The position numbers were made by a program, and so were the translations under genes. A stretch of DNA of 12,215 nt from Bdellovibrio sp. (lineage in GTDB: Bacteria; Bdellovibrionota; Bdellovibrionia; Bdellovibrionales; Bdellovibrionaceae). Where the stretch lies: contig PSRN01000202.1 in the NCBI GenBank assembly GCA_003176075.1, positions 1-12,215 of the forward strand. The letters run 5' to 3'. This document shows, piece by piece, positions 6,713-12,215 of this stretch (the first letter of the stretch is position 1; each line of letters begins with the position of its first letter). The notes under the pieces were generated by a model that ran no database searches, was not told where the DNA came from, and saw only the letters and a list, made by a program, of their open reading frames with translations.

Positions 6713-7235
6713 CCGGTTGCTTAGCGCCAAACTTAGCTCTCACTGATAGGATGCTTGCTGGATTCGAAACCACTCCTGAATTGTCGACAACGTCAAAATG
6801 GCGGGCCGAGGCGCGTCCCAGGATTTCGTAAAGGGTTGAGTACGGATAGTCGTCCGGTCGATCAGCAAGGCCGGCATGCACGGGGTTCCAGTAAATGTAT
6901 CTTGCTGTTTGAGCGAGGACTTTGGCGTTTGCAATGCGCAAAAGAGAAATCTCCTCTTCCAAATCAATGAAAATCCCTTTCAATTCGGTGCGGAGAGATT
7001 CCACCCACCAAAACCGATCGCTGGGCTTCATTTCCGCTAAACCGTGAAAATGGTTCCCCATCAACACGAAGGACCGCAACAGGACCTTGTGTTTCGAGTT
7101 AGTTCGACGAATCAAGCGGGCCAGGTCGCTCCACAGCTGAGCCATTGAATGTTTGCGTCCGAACGGTTCAGCTGAGCGTCCGTAAAAGTGATAAATCGCC
7201 CATTCCTTGCCTTTGAATTTTGTTTGGTCGAACAT
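6552..7235 (-). CDS. IS200/REP-associated tyrosine (Y1, HUH) transposase, single-domain
   Basis: The frame from ATG at 7235 encodes 227 residues. The HUH metal motif is NHFH (61-64) in SFVLMGNHFHGL, and the catalytic tyrosine is probably Y113 in ARYIYWNPVHAGL, followed by DDYPYSTL, all typical of REP-associated transposases. The family normally has a G-x-R/F-Y segment between the HUH motif and the tyrosine; here that stretch is short (about 47 residues) and I cannot see it, so an internal deletion is possible. The open frame continues upstream through the tRNA on the other strand, but that part is antisense noise, so ATG 7235 is chosen. The last ~53 codons are antisense to yheT and unlike the family, suggesting the native stop was lost. 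No terminal inverted repeats or REP hairpins were found beside it. Confidence 0.7.
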   Translation of the reverse strand: MFDQTKFKGKEWAIYHFYGRSAEPFGRKHSMAQLWSDLARLIRRTNSKHKVLLRSFVLMGNHFHGLAEMKPSDRFWWVESLRTELKGIFIDLEEEISLLRIANAKVLAQTARYIYWNPVHAGLADRPDDYPYSTLYEILGRASARHFDVVDNSGVVSNPASILSVRAKFGAKQPVRASASQRQHSPASDGSPAVFSPDECNPNGRRNSRGEGSPSRRHEGRKNLRLE

Positions 7236-7296
7236 ACCGAGGCTAAAATGCAATTGATGAGCCGCCCCGTTCCCAAAAGGGAAAGTCACAGGGTCA

Positions 7297-7325
7297 TTGA
7301 CTTCACATCCGGCGCTCGGTATCAA
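7297..7325 (+). promoter_or_regulatory. Candidate promoter of the tRNA-Phe gene
   Basis: TTGACT (7297-7302), 17 nt, then TATCAA (7320-7325), about 48 nt upstream of the mature tRNA. The -35 matches 5 of 6 and the -10 matches 4 of 6 consensus bases. Confidence 0.5.
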
Positions 7326-7344
7326 GAACAGCTTCAAGAAAAAT

Positions 7345-7363
7345 CGCCGGATCCTACCCGGCG
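7345..7363 (+). repeat. Hairpin in the tRNA-Phe 5' leader
   Basis: CGCCGG (7345-7350) and CCGGCG (7358-7363) form a perfect 6-bp GC stem with a 7-nt loop. It ends 10 nt before the mature tRNA 5' end, so it may act in leader folding or processing. Confidence 0.5.
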
Positions 7364-7373
7364 GTATCGCAAG

Positions 7374-7449
7374 GGCCAGGTAGCTCAGTAGGTAGAGCAG
7401 CGGATTGAAAATCCGCGTGTCGGCGGTTCGATTCCGTCCTTGGCCACCA
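7374..7449 (+). tRNA. trnF: tRNA-Phe (GAA anticodon)
   Basis: A complete 76-nt cloverleaf. The acceptor stem GGCCAGG pairs with CTTGGCC (one G-U). The D arm contains AGCTCAGTAGGTAGAGC. The anticodon stem-loop GCGGATTGAAAATCCGC carries GAA. The T arm has the GTTCGATTC core. Discriminator A7446 is followed by an encoded CCA (7447-7449). No copy of its 3' end was seen elsewhere in the window, so there is no sign that it is an occupied attachment site here. Confidence 0.97.
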
Positions 7450-7895
7450 AATGTTCTCTCTCGGTTTCCCAAATTTTTTGGCAGGTTTTTTGTGATTCAC
7501 GCTGACTGGCAGTCAGTCGGAGGTCTCAGTGGTTATTGGGTGCACGACCTTTGGGGTAAAACCACGAGTTTAAATTCGTTGGACGTGATCGAAAATGACT
7601 CAAATTGCGCATGAAGGGATTCTTATGGCAGCATTCGGCCGCCTGCTTGGCTATTATCGGTGAGAATTCTCCCGGTGCGCATCCCCGAAAAGTGCATGTC
7701 TAAAAACGCATTTCTGAAAAGTTCCTCTTCGAAAAGCTCCGCTAATAGTGCATATCAATCAGAGTAGGACGCATTGATCCCAGGGCGTCGCCAAATCTGA
7801 TTCCCATAAGCTTTAATTGTAAACTGGACAGCGTCCAATATTTGATCTATCCAATCTCAACAAAACAGAAAAAAAAGAATATTGAGGGGGAAAAA
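7450..7895. other. Gene-free region with small repeats
   Basis: No convincing gene is visible in this ~445 bp. It holds a 13-bp palindrome with arms CTGACT and AGTCAG around GGC (7502-7516) and a four-unit degenerate tandem repeat at 7685-7743. A short inverted repeat TGGAC-AGC-GTCCA lies at 7825-7837, just ahead of the next gene, and could be an operator. No strong terminator follows the tRNA. Confidence 0.5.
7685..7743. repeat. Four degenerate tandem copies of a 14-15 bp motif
   Basis: Units are CCGAAAAGTGCATGT (7685-7699), CTAAAAACGCATTT (7700-7713), CTGAAAAGTTCCTCT (7714-7728) and TCGAAAAGCTCCGCT (7729-7743). A GAAAAG core recurs in three of the four at a steady period. A related GAAAAAGTGCAT lies in the start of the next gene (about 7905). 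Confidence 0.55.
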
Positions 7896-8819
7896 TTGCT
7901 TTATCGAAAAAGTGCATCAGACGCCTTCACTCAGCAGAGAGTGACACTAACGACAAAGTTTTGGCCGCTTGCAATCTTGTTTTGGCTTGATGTGAGTTAC
8001 GCCAAATTCAATTGTTCTGACGTTCACACCCGCAAGGTCCTCACCACCAACCGGGCCGACTCTATGGTCCACTGCGAAGATTGCGGCATAAAGCATACGG
8101 AAGCGAAGTTTGCGAAAAGCCCCGATGAAAAATTTTGGGCGAAGGTTGGAAGTGAAGATCATCCCCCCGAACACAGCGATGAGGGCGCGGTCGAAATTCA
8201 TGATCAAGCGACAGGACAAGTGTCAGTCGTGCATCTCGAGGAGCCCATTGAAGGTATTGAATTCTTCAAGCGAGGTTTTGTGACCCGATTATTAATCTGG
8301 GGAGCTCCTCAACATGAGGATCCCGGTTTTGTCGTTCGAGTCGTTGAGGTCAGAAATCCGATAAATCAAGATCCGACGGGTCTTCGATTCTACCATGATA
8401 CGACCGTTGTGGAAGGCGAACATGGCATTTCGGTGAGAGACTCTCACTCGGGCCAGGAATTGGCCTTGATTACGGCGGAACCGCATACGGGGGTTGAATT
8501 TGATTCTCCATACATCACCGACAAGTGGCCGAATCTTCTTTTTGATCGAACGCTTTATGTAGAGAGGCATGGAGCCGCGGTGGAAGTCAGGACGACAAAG
8601 ACCAACCAGCTGTTGAGCCGGTTCTTTCCCGGGGAGGAAGGCGGCAGATTCGATATCATTAGATATAGTCTCGACGAGACTAAAGCCCTTATTTACTATC
8701 AGGATCCGGATGAAGCTCCGATGGTGTTGGATCTTCAAACCGGACAACTTGTGGAGGAGTCTGCTTTGGAAGATGAGGGTTATCCATACGCCGACATTCA
8801 GGAGGCGAGGCCCAACTGA
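7896..8819 (+). CDS. Unrecognised exported protein with propeller-like repeats and a Cys cluster
   Basis: I do not recognise the family. The frame is open from 7842. TTG at 7896 is chosen because GAGGGGG (7884-7890) lies 5 nt upstream; a GTG at 7941 is an alternative. FWPLAILFWLDVSYA looks like a signal peptide cleaved after SYA, so the protein is probably exported. Just after it come three cysteines, one alone (NCSD) and a C-x2-C pair (HCEDCG) with nearby histidines, which could form disulfides or bind metal. The rest contains at least three similar segments of the form V-x-V/I-x-D/T-x3-G/N-Q followed 12-15 residues later by G-x-E/R-F: IHDQATGQVS, VRDSHSGQEL and VRTTKTNQLL, with a further VLDLQTGQLV at the end. 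This spacing resembles blades of a beta-propeller or YVTN/WD-like fold. It is convergent with the gamma-lyase gene, stops 10 bp apart, with no terminator visible. Confidence 0.75.
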   Translation: MLYRKSASDAFTQQRVTLTTKFWPLAILFWLDVSYAKFNCSDVHTRKVLTTNRADSMVHCEDCGIKHTEAKFAKSPDEKFWAKVGSEDHPPEHSDEGAVEIHDQATGQVSVVHLEEPIEGIEFFKRGFVTRLLIWGAPQHEDPGFVVRVVEVRNPINQDPTGLRFYHDTTVVEGEHGISVRDSHSGQELALITAEPHTGVEFDSPYITDKWPNLLFDRTLYVERHGAAVEVRTTKTNQLLSRFFPGEEGGRFDIIRYSLDETKALIYYQDPDEAPMVLDLQTGQLVEESALEDEGYPYADIQEARPN

Positions 8820-8829
8820 GGTGATGAGC

Positions 8830-10005
8830 TCAATCGGGCCCCACGGCGAGAAGGGCCTGCTCAAGATCCCAGAGCAGGTCGCTCGGATCCTCGACACCCA
8901 CCGAGAGTCGAATCAGCGAATCATCAATCCCCAGCGATTTTCGATTTTCGGCGGGGACACTCGCGTGGGTCATGATGGCCGGATGCTCGACAAGAGATTC
9001 GACTCCCCCCAAGGACTCGGCCAGACTGAAAATCTGAACACTTTCCAGGAAGGTTCTCGCTGCCGCCATTTCCCCGCGGATCCAAAAGGTGATCATTCCG
9101 CCGAAACCGCTCATCTGCCGCTTCGCCAGTTCGTGCTGAGGGTGGGATGCCAATCCCGGATAGGCCACGCGCTCGACGCGCGGGTGGTCCTCGAGGAAGC
9201 GGGCGATTTGCAGGGCGTTACGCTGATGAGCTTCCATGCGCAGGGGCAACGTCTTCAGGCTTCTTAAACAAAGGAATGAATCAAAAGCCGAAGACGTTCC
9301 GCCCAGGCTGTTGCTGAGAAAAGAAAGTCGTTCGGCCAGATCTTCCCGCTGGGTAACGACCGCGCCGTTGACGATATCGCTGTGCCCGCCGATATATTTC
9401 GTCGCCGAATGAACTACGATATCGGCACCCAGGGCCAGGGGCTGCTGAAAATAGGGACTGGCAAAGGTGTTGTCGACGACGGTCAAAATCTTCCGAGCGT
9501 TGCACTCCTTGGCGATCGCCGCGATGTCGCATATTTTAAGTGTCGGGTTGGTCGGCGTTTCAAGCCAGATCATCTTGGTTTCAGGGCGAATGGCTTTTCG
9601 AATTTCATCCTGCGACAGTAAATTGACATAGGAAAAGTTCATGCCATCAAAACGCAGGACTTTGTCAAAAAGGCGGAAAGTTCCGCCATACATGTCATCT
9701 CCGGCGATGACATGATCTCCCGCCTTCAATAAATGAAGAACCGTGGTGGTCGCGGCGCAACCCGAGGTGAACGCGAAGCCGAATTTCCCCCCTTCAAGAT
9801 TGGCGATGCAACTCTCATAGGCCTGGCGGGTGGGATTGTGGGTGCGGCTGTACTCCCATCCTTTGTGTCGTCCCGGAGATTCCTGTACGAAGGTGGAGCT
9901 TAAATACACCGGCGTCATGATGGCGCCCGTCGATGGATCTGGCGCCTGACCGGCATGAATGGCCCGGGTCGTGAATCCGAGTTCGCGGCGTATTCCTTTT
10001 TTCAT
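8830..10005 (-). CDS. Cystathionine gamma-lyase (or gamma-synthase), PLP-dependent
   Basis: A 391-residue enzyme of the Cys/Met-metabolism PLP family, of normal length. PLP lysine K203 lies in HSATKYIGGHSD; Y52 and R54 in EYSRTHNPTR bind the phosphate; Y106 in DMYGGTF stacks on the ring; ETPTNP, VDNTF and SLAESLGGVESL are family signatures. Start ATG 10005 overlaps the stop of the upstream cystathionine beta-synthase as ATGA, a hallmark of translational coupling; an upstream in-frame ATG at 10029 is less likely. Pairing with cystathionine beta-synthase points to the lyase direction, making cysteine, 2-oxobutyrate and ammonia from cystathionine. Sequence alone cannot exclude gamma-synthase activity. 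It is a paralogue of the MetB half of the fused frame at 2976-5357 but lacks that protein's nine-residue insertion. Confidence 0.88.
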   Translation of the reverse strand: MKKGIRRELGFTTRAIHAGQAPDPSTGAIMTPVYLSSTFVQESPGRHKGWEYSRTHNPTRQAYESCIANLEGGKFGFAFTSGCAATTTVLHLLKAGDHVIAGDDMYGGTFRLFDKVLRFDGMNFSYVNLLSQDEIRKAIRPETKMIWLETPTNPTLKICDIAAIAKECNARKILTVVDNTFASPYFQQPLALGADIVVHSATKYIGGHSDIVNGAVVTQREDLAERLSFLSNSLGGTSSAFDSFLCLRSLKTLPLRMEAHQRNALQIARFLEDHPRVERVAYPGLASHPQHELAKRQMSGFGGMITFWIRGEMAAARTFLESVQIFSLAESLGGVESLVEHPAIMTHASVPAENRKSLGIDDSLIRLSVGVEDPSDLLWDLEQALLAVGPD

Positions 10006-10979
10006 AATAATTCGTTCTCCCGCATCCATTGATCATTGAAAACCTTGCTGAGGTAGCCGCGACCGGTATCGGGAAAGAGCACAAGAATATTCGCGGGCTT
10101 GCTCAGGCGCTGTCCGTACTCGAGAGCCGCGGCCATCGCCATCCCGCCCGAGGGGCCCACGCAAATCCCCTCGCTGGAGACGATCTTTCGCGTCAGTTGA
10201 AAGGCGTCGCGATCGTTCACATGCAGGACTTCATCATACCAGTCCAGGTGGATGTTCATCGGCAGCATGGCTTGTCCAACGCCTTCAACCTTATAGGGTT
10301 TTGTCGGATCAACGGGACGTCCTTGATAAAAAAGATCAAAAAGAATGCTGCCCATCGGATCGGCCAATACGTTCTTAATCGTGGGCTTCTTTTCCTTCAG
10401 GAATTTCCCGGCGCCAGAAAGGGTTCCGCCGGTTCCAGCTCCGGCGACAAAGGCATCAAGCTTCCCGCCCATCTGTTCCCAAATTTCAGGTCCAGTGGTT
10501 TGGTAATGGGTTAACGGGTTGTCGGCGTTGTGAAACTGATCGGCGTAAAAGCTGTTTGGGATTTCCTGGTGGAGGCGTAAAGCGGTGGATTGATAACTCC
10601 CGGGATCTTCAGGACTGAGAGCCGAAGGAGTGATCACCACCTGCGCCCCATAGGCGCGCAGAAGGGCCTGCTTTTCTTCGCTCACCTTGTCGGGCATTAC
10701 GAAGATACAACAATATCCTTTGACGGCCGACACCATCGCCAGTCCCAAGCCGGTGTTCCCGGAAGTCGCTTCAATGATGGTGCCGCCAGGTTTCAACTGC
10801 CCGCGCTTCTCCGCCTGGACGATCAGATGAAGGCCAATGCGGTCTTTGACCGATCCGCCCGGATTCATGAATTCCAACTTCGCCCAATACTGATGGATCG
10901 AGTCGGGCGCGATGCGCTTCAGTCTGACAATCGGAGTCCACCCGATCGTTTCGAGAATGCTTTCATGGATTCGTTTCAT
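10002..10979 (-). CDS. cbs: Cystathionine beta-synthase (short, without regulatory CBS domains)
   Basis: A 325-residue fold-type II PLP enzyme. PLP lysine K45 is in NPGGSVKDR, SGNTG is at 73-77, GTGGT phosphate loop at 182-186, EGVGQ at 232-236 and the serine loop GPSGG near 275-279. Features that favour cystathionine beta-synthase over O-acetylserine sulfhydrylase include the VMPDKVSEEK segment, DQFHNADNPLTHY and the C-terminal LFPDTGRGYLSKVFNDQWM region, which closely resembles the catalytic core of eukaryotic CBS. It would join homocysteine and serine to give cystathionine. There is neither an N-terminal haem-binding segment nor a C-terminal Bateman pair, so no S-adenosylmethionine control is expected. 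It overlaps the gamma-lyase by 4 nt and the upstream small gene by 17 nt, so the three are likely co-transcribed. Confidence 0.88.
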   Translation of the reverse strand: MKRIHESILETIGWTPIVRLKRIAPDSIHQYWAKLEFMNPGGSVKDRIGLHLIVQAEKRGQLKPGGTIIEATSGNTGLGLAMVSAVKGYCCIFVMPDKVSEEKQALLRAYGAQVVITPSALSPEDPGSYQSTALRLHQEIPNSFYADQFHNADNPLTHYQTTGPEIWEQMGGKLDAFVAGAGTGGTLSGAGKFLKEKKPTIKNVLADPMGSILFDLFYQGRPVDPTKPYKVEGVGQAMLPMNIHLDWYDEVLHVNDRDAFQLTRKIVSSEGICVGPSGGMAMAAALEYGQRLSKPANILVLFPDTGRGYLSKVFNDQWMRENELL

Positions 10980-11208
10980 CAGTTTTTCTCTTATGCAGAG
11001 GTGGTACAGGCACCGACTTGGTTTTCACTTTCTGCCGCTGGCTCAGTTTGTCAATCGAATGAAGCACTCGGGTCATAAGGTCCAGCGGATCTTCGGCATA
11101 GGCCACTCCCGTGGAATCGGCCAAGGCGCGAATTTTTGCGTGATCGAGCTCCTGTTTGATCAATTCGGCAACCAAGAGCCGCAGATTTTGTGATTGTTTA
11201 TGTCCCAT
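10963..11208 (-). CDS. Small conserved-looking unknown gene upstream of cbs
   Basis: 81 codons, not recognised. Residues 8-60 are predicted helical and rich in Leu, Ala and charged residues (VAELIKQELDHAKIRALA, LMTRVLHSIDKL), with no membrane segment or signal peptide. The tail (about 62-70, KTKSVPVPP) is encoded by a dispersed palindromic element, so the native C-terminus may once have been different. AGAGAGGGG lies just ahead of the ATG. The last 17 nt overlap the start of cbs, which argues for a real, co-translated gene. Copies 3 and 4 of the palindromic element bracket it. Confidence 0.6.
   Translation of the reverse strand: MGHKQSQNLRLLVAELIKQELDHAKIRALADSTGVAYAEDPLDLMTRVLHSIDKLSQRQKVKTKSVPVPPLHKRKTDETNP
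10994..11019 (+). repeat. Dispersed palindromic element, copy 3 (3' end of the 81-codon gene)
   Basis: Plus strand reads TGCAGAGGTGG, TACA, GGCACCGACTT. It is more diverged than the others: the stem keeps only four pairs. On the minus strand it encodes KSVPVPPLH near the C-terminus of the small gene 10963-11208. Confidence 0.75.
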
Positions 11209-11222
11209 TACCCCTCTCTAAG

Positions 11223-11249
11223 AAGTCGGTACCTTTCGGCACCTCCGCA
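11223..11249 (-). repeat. Dispersed palindromic element, copy 4 (intergenic)
   Basis: Plus strand reads AAGTCGGTACC, TTTC, GGCACCTCCGCA. On the minus-strand transcript it forms a six-pair stem (one G-U) closed by a GAAA tetraloop of the GNRA type. It lies between tadC and the small gene at 10963-11208. The rest of the 11209-11301 gap shows nothing else. Confidence 0.85.
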
Positions 11250-11301
11250 GTCAAGAAGTCGAGCCTATCCCAGGAAATGCGAACCCATCAAGCATTTTGA
11301 G

Positions 11302-11730
11302 CTATTGCAAACCTTTGGTAAGGGACTCCACCAAAGGGCCAAGAAGCAGCAGCAAGTATGCTGGAAAAATAAATAAGAGAAGTGGAACAAGCGATTTGAG
11401 CGGCAATGTTTCGATAAATTCATCGATTTGCAACTCACACTTTTCGACGATCTCCGTTTCCAACTCCCGCAAAGCCGGCAGAATGGGCTCGCCACGCAAT
11501 CCGCGTTCCAAGAGTTTCAACAGGTAAAGCTCCGAACGTGTCAGCTTGCGCAGTTCAGCGAATCCGTTTGCCTGGCGGTCCCGCTCAATGATCCAACGTG
11601 TGACAGATTCGGAAAATGGACTTGCATCCTGCTCGATAAAGTTCTTAATTCCTTGGCGGATGGATTCTCCCCGCTGGAGACTTTCGCCAACCGTCAAGAT
11701 GAGGCGCAGACTCGGCGCTAAACCTTCCAT
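11302..11730 (-). CDS. tadC: TadC-like type II secretion F-domain protein (short)
   Basis: 142 residues from ATG 11730. Residues 1-108 are a helical T2SSF (GSPF) domain: ESLQRGESIRQGIKNF, then ERGLRGEPILPALREL, then the LPLKSLVPLLLFIFPAYLL segment that is the familiar TadC C-terminal membrane helix (about 113-133). Tad proteins of this type form the inner-membrane platform for Flp/Tad pilus assembly. It overlaps the end of tadB by 13 nt and has GAGGT 7 nt before its ATG. TadC family members usually run to about 300 residues with extra N-terminal membrane helices, so this is a minimal form. The longer open frame up to 12075 is antisense-like noise over tadB and is not used. Confidence 0.8.
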   Translation of the reverse strand: MEGLAPSLRLILTVGESLQRGESIRQGIKNFIEQDASPFSESVTRWIIERDRQANGFAELRKLTRSELYLLKLLERGLRGEPILPALRELETEIVEKCELQIDEFIETLPLKSLVPLLLFIFPAYLLLLLGPLVESLTKGLQ

Positions 11731-12215
11731 TTGAAAGACCTCATCACCCAACGAAGTGAGATTAAGCCCAACATCAAGAGCAAGTTGCCCGCCATGACCC
11801 AGATTGAAAAAAGGCGGACTGTTCCGGCGTTCAGTTGTATTGCTAAAAGACCTAAGTAGAGAAGGACCACGACAGCGGCCTGTGATCGGACCTGTTGTGT
11901 CGCGATTCTGGACCTTCGACGAAAACCCTCCTGGATGCGATGGTTCCGGCGGAGGAACTGCACCCTTTCGACGATCCTGCCGCCAGCGTCGAGCAATCGA
12001 CGCAGTTCCATTATCCGATTCTTCATTTGTGAATTCTTGAACGCCGAAGCCGGATTGTTTCCCTTCAAGACACATTGAATGGATTCTTGCGTATAAAAGC
12101 TGAATCGTCTGTCTTGCTGAATGTGCTCGAAAGCTGATCGCACGGACCGGCCGATGCGGAGTTCAAGCAGGAGTTCATCGTAGAATTCGAGTGTTTCCCG
12201 GGAAAATCGCTTCAA
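11718..12215 (-). CDS. tadB: TadB-like type II secretion F-domain protein, C-terminal part
   Basis: 165 codons are visible, open to the window edge, so the 5' end is missing; the first visible codon (TTG) is probably internal. The visible part has a T2SSF-like helical domain: FYDELLLELRIGRSVRSAFEHI and LRRLLDAGGRIVERVQFLRR, then a basic linker (GFRRRSRIATQQVR). Two membrane helices follow (about 112-129 and 133-155), the typical TadB C-terminus. It pairs with the next gene tadC, with which it overlaps by 13 nt, as in Tad pilus operons where TadB and TadC form the inner-membrane platform. Confidence 0.8.
   Translation of the reverse strand: MKRFSRETLEFYDELLLELRIGRSVRSAFEHIQQDRRFSFYTQESIQCVLKGNNPASAFKNSQMKNRIMELRRLLDAGGRIVERVQFLRRNHRIQEGFRRRSRIATQQVRSQAAVVVLLYLGLLAIQLNAGTVRLFSIWVMAGNLLLMLGLISLRWVMRSFKWKV

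Noticed and set aside
7374..7449. tRNA-Phe as an attachment site for an integrated element
   Set aside because: No integrase and no second copy of the tRNA 3' end were found in the window.
7236..7472. Open frame continuing the transposase upstream, with a peptide GRNRTADTRIFNP
   Set aside because: This is the reverse complement of tRNA-Phe, a common spurious translation. The tRNA and its promoter occupy the plus strand here, so the gene starts at 7235.
7611..7703. 30-codon open frame upstream of the exported protein gene
   Set aside because: Weak start context, no recognisable features, and it ends inside the tandem repeat.
11731..12075. N-terminal extension of the tadC frame
   Set aside because: It runs through the tadB coding region in another frame, has no family similarity, and the tadC Shine-Dalgarno sits right before ATG 11730.

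Overview
The window comes from a free-living or predatory Gram-negative bacterium of the Bdellovibrio / deltaproteobacterial kind. This is an inference with modest confidence. It rests on a lipoprotein CAP-domain protein, a B12-dependent class II ribonucleotide reductase, Tad-type pilus membrane proteins and well-formed Shine-Dalgarno sites. No rRNA or other decisive marker is present, and the low-complexity Pro/Thr and GC-rich insertions give the coding style a distinctive look.

Layout from left to right. (1) Position 1 to 1120, minus strand: the first 373 codons of class II ribonucleotide reductase (nrdJ), cut by the window edge. (2) 1336 to 2020, minus: a toxin-first type II toxin-antitoxin pair (RelE/ParE-like toxin, XRE antitoxin) with a recognisable promoter. 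(3) 2109 to 2870, minus: a lipoprotein with a Ser/Asn-rich and Pro/Thr-rich linker and a C-terminal CAP/SCP domain. (4) 2976 to 5357, minus: one long reading frame joining homoserine O-acyltransferase (MetX type) to cystathionine gamma-synthase (MetB type). (5) 5666 to 6712, plus: a YheT-type alpha/beta hydrolase. (6) 6552 to 7235, minus: an IS200/REP-type tyrosine (HUH) transposase. (7) 7374 to 7449, plus: tRNA-Phe(GAA). (8) 7896 to 8819, plus: an unrecognised exported protein with propeller-like repeats. (9) 11208 down to 8830, minus: an overlapping run of a small unknown gene, cystathionine beta-synthase and cystathionine gamma-lyase. (10) 12215 down to 11302, minus: tadB- and tadC-like genes.

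Sulfur metabolism dominates. The fused MetX-MetB frame would make cystathionine from homoserine and cysteine (towards methionine). The CBS/CGL pair would run the reverse route from homocysteine to cysteine. Both directions sit within about 8 kb but in separate transcription units.

The most notable signals are two. First, the MetX-MetB frame contains a perfect internal Shine-Dalgarno site and ATG exactly where a separate metB gene should start, so one mRNA could give both a fused protein and free MetB. Second, a roughly 26-bp dispersed palindromic element occurs four times. Three copies lie inside protein-coding genes, read through in different frames and orientations without stops, much like the palindromic elements of Rickettsia. 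A different GC-rich hairpin adds nine residues to the MetB domain.
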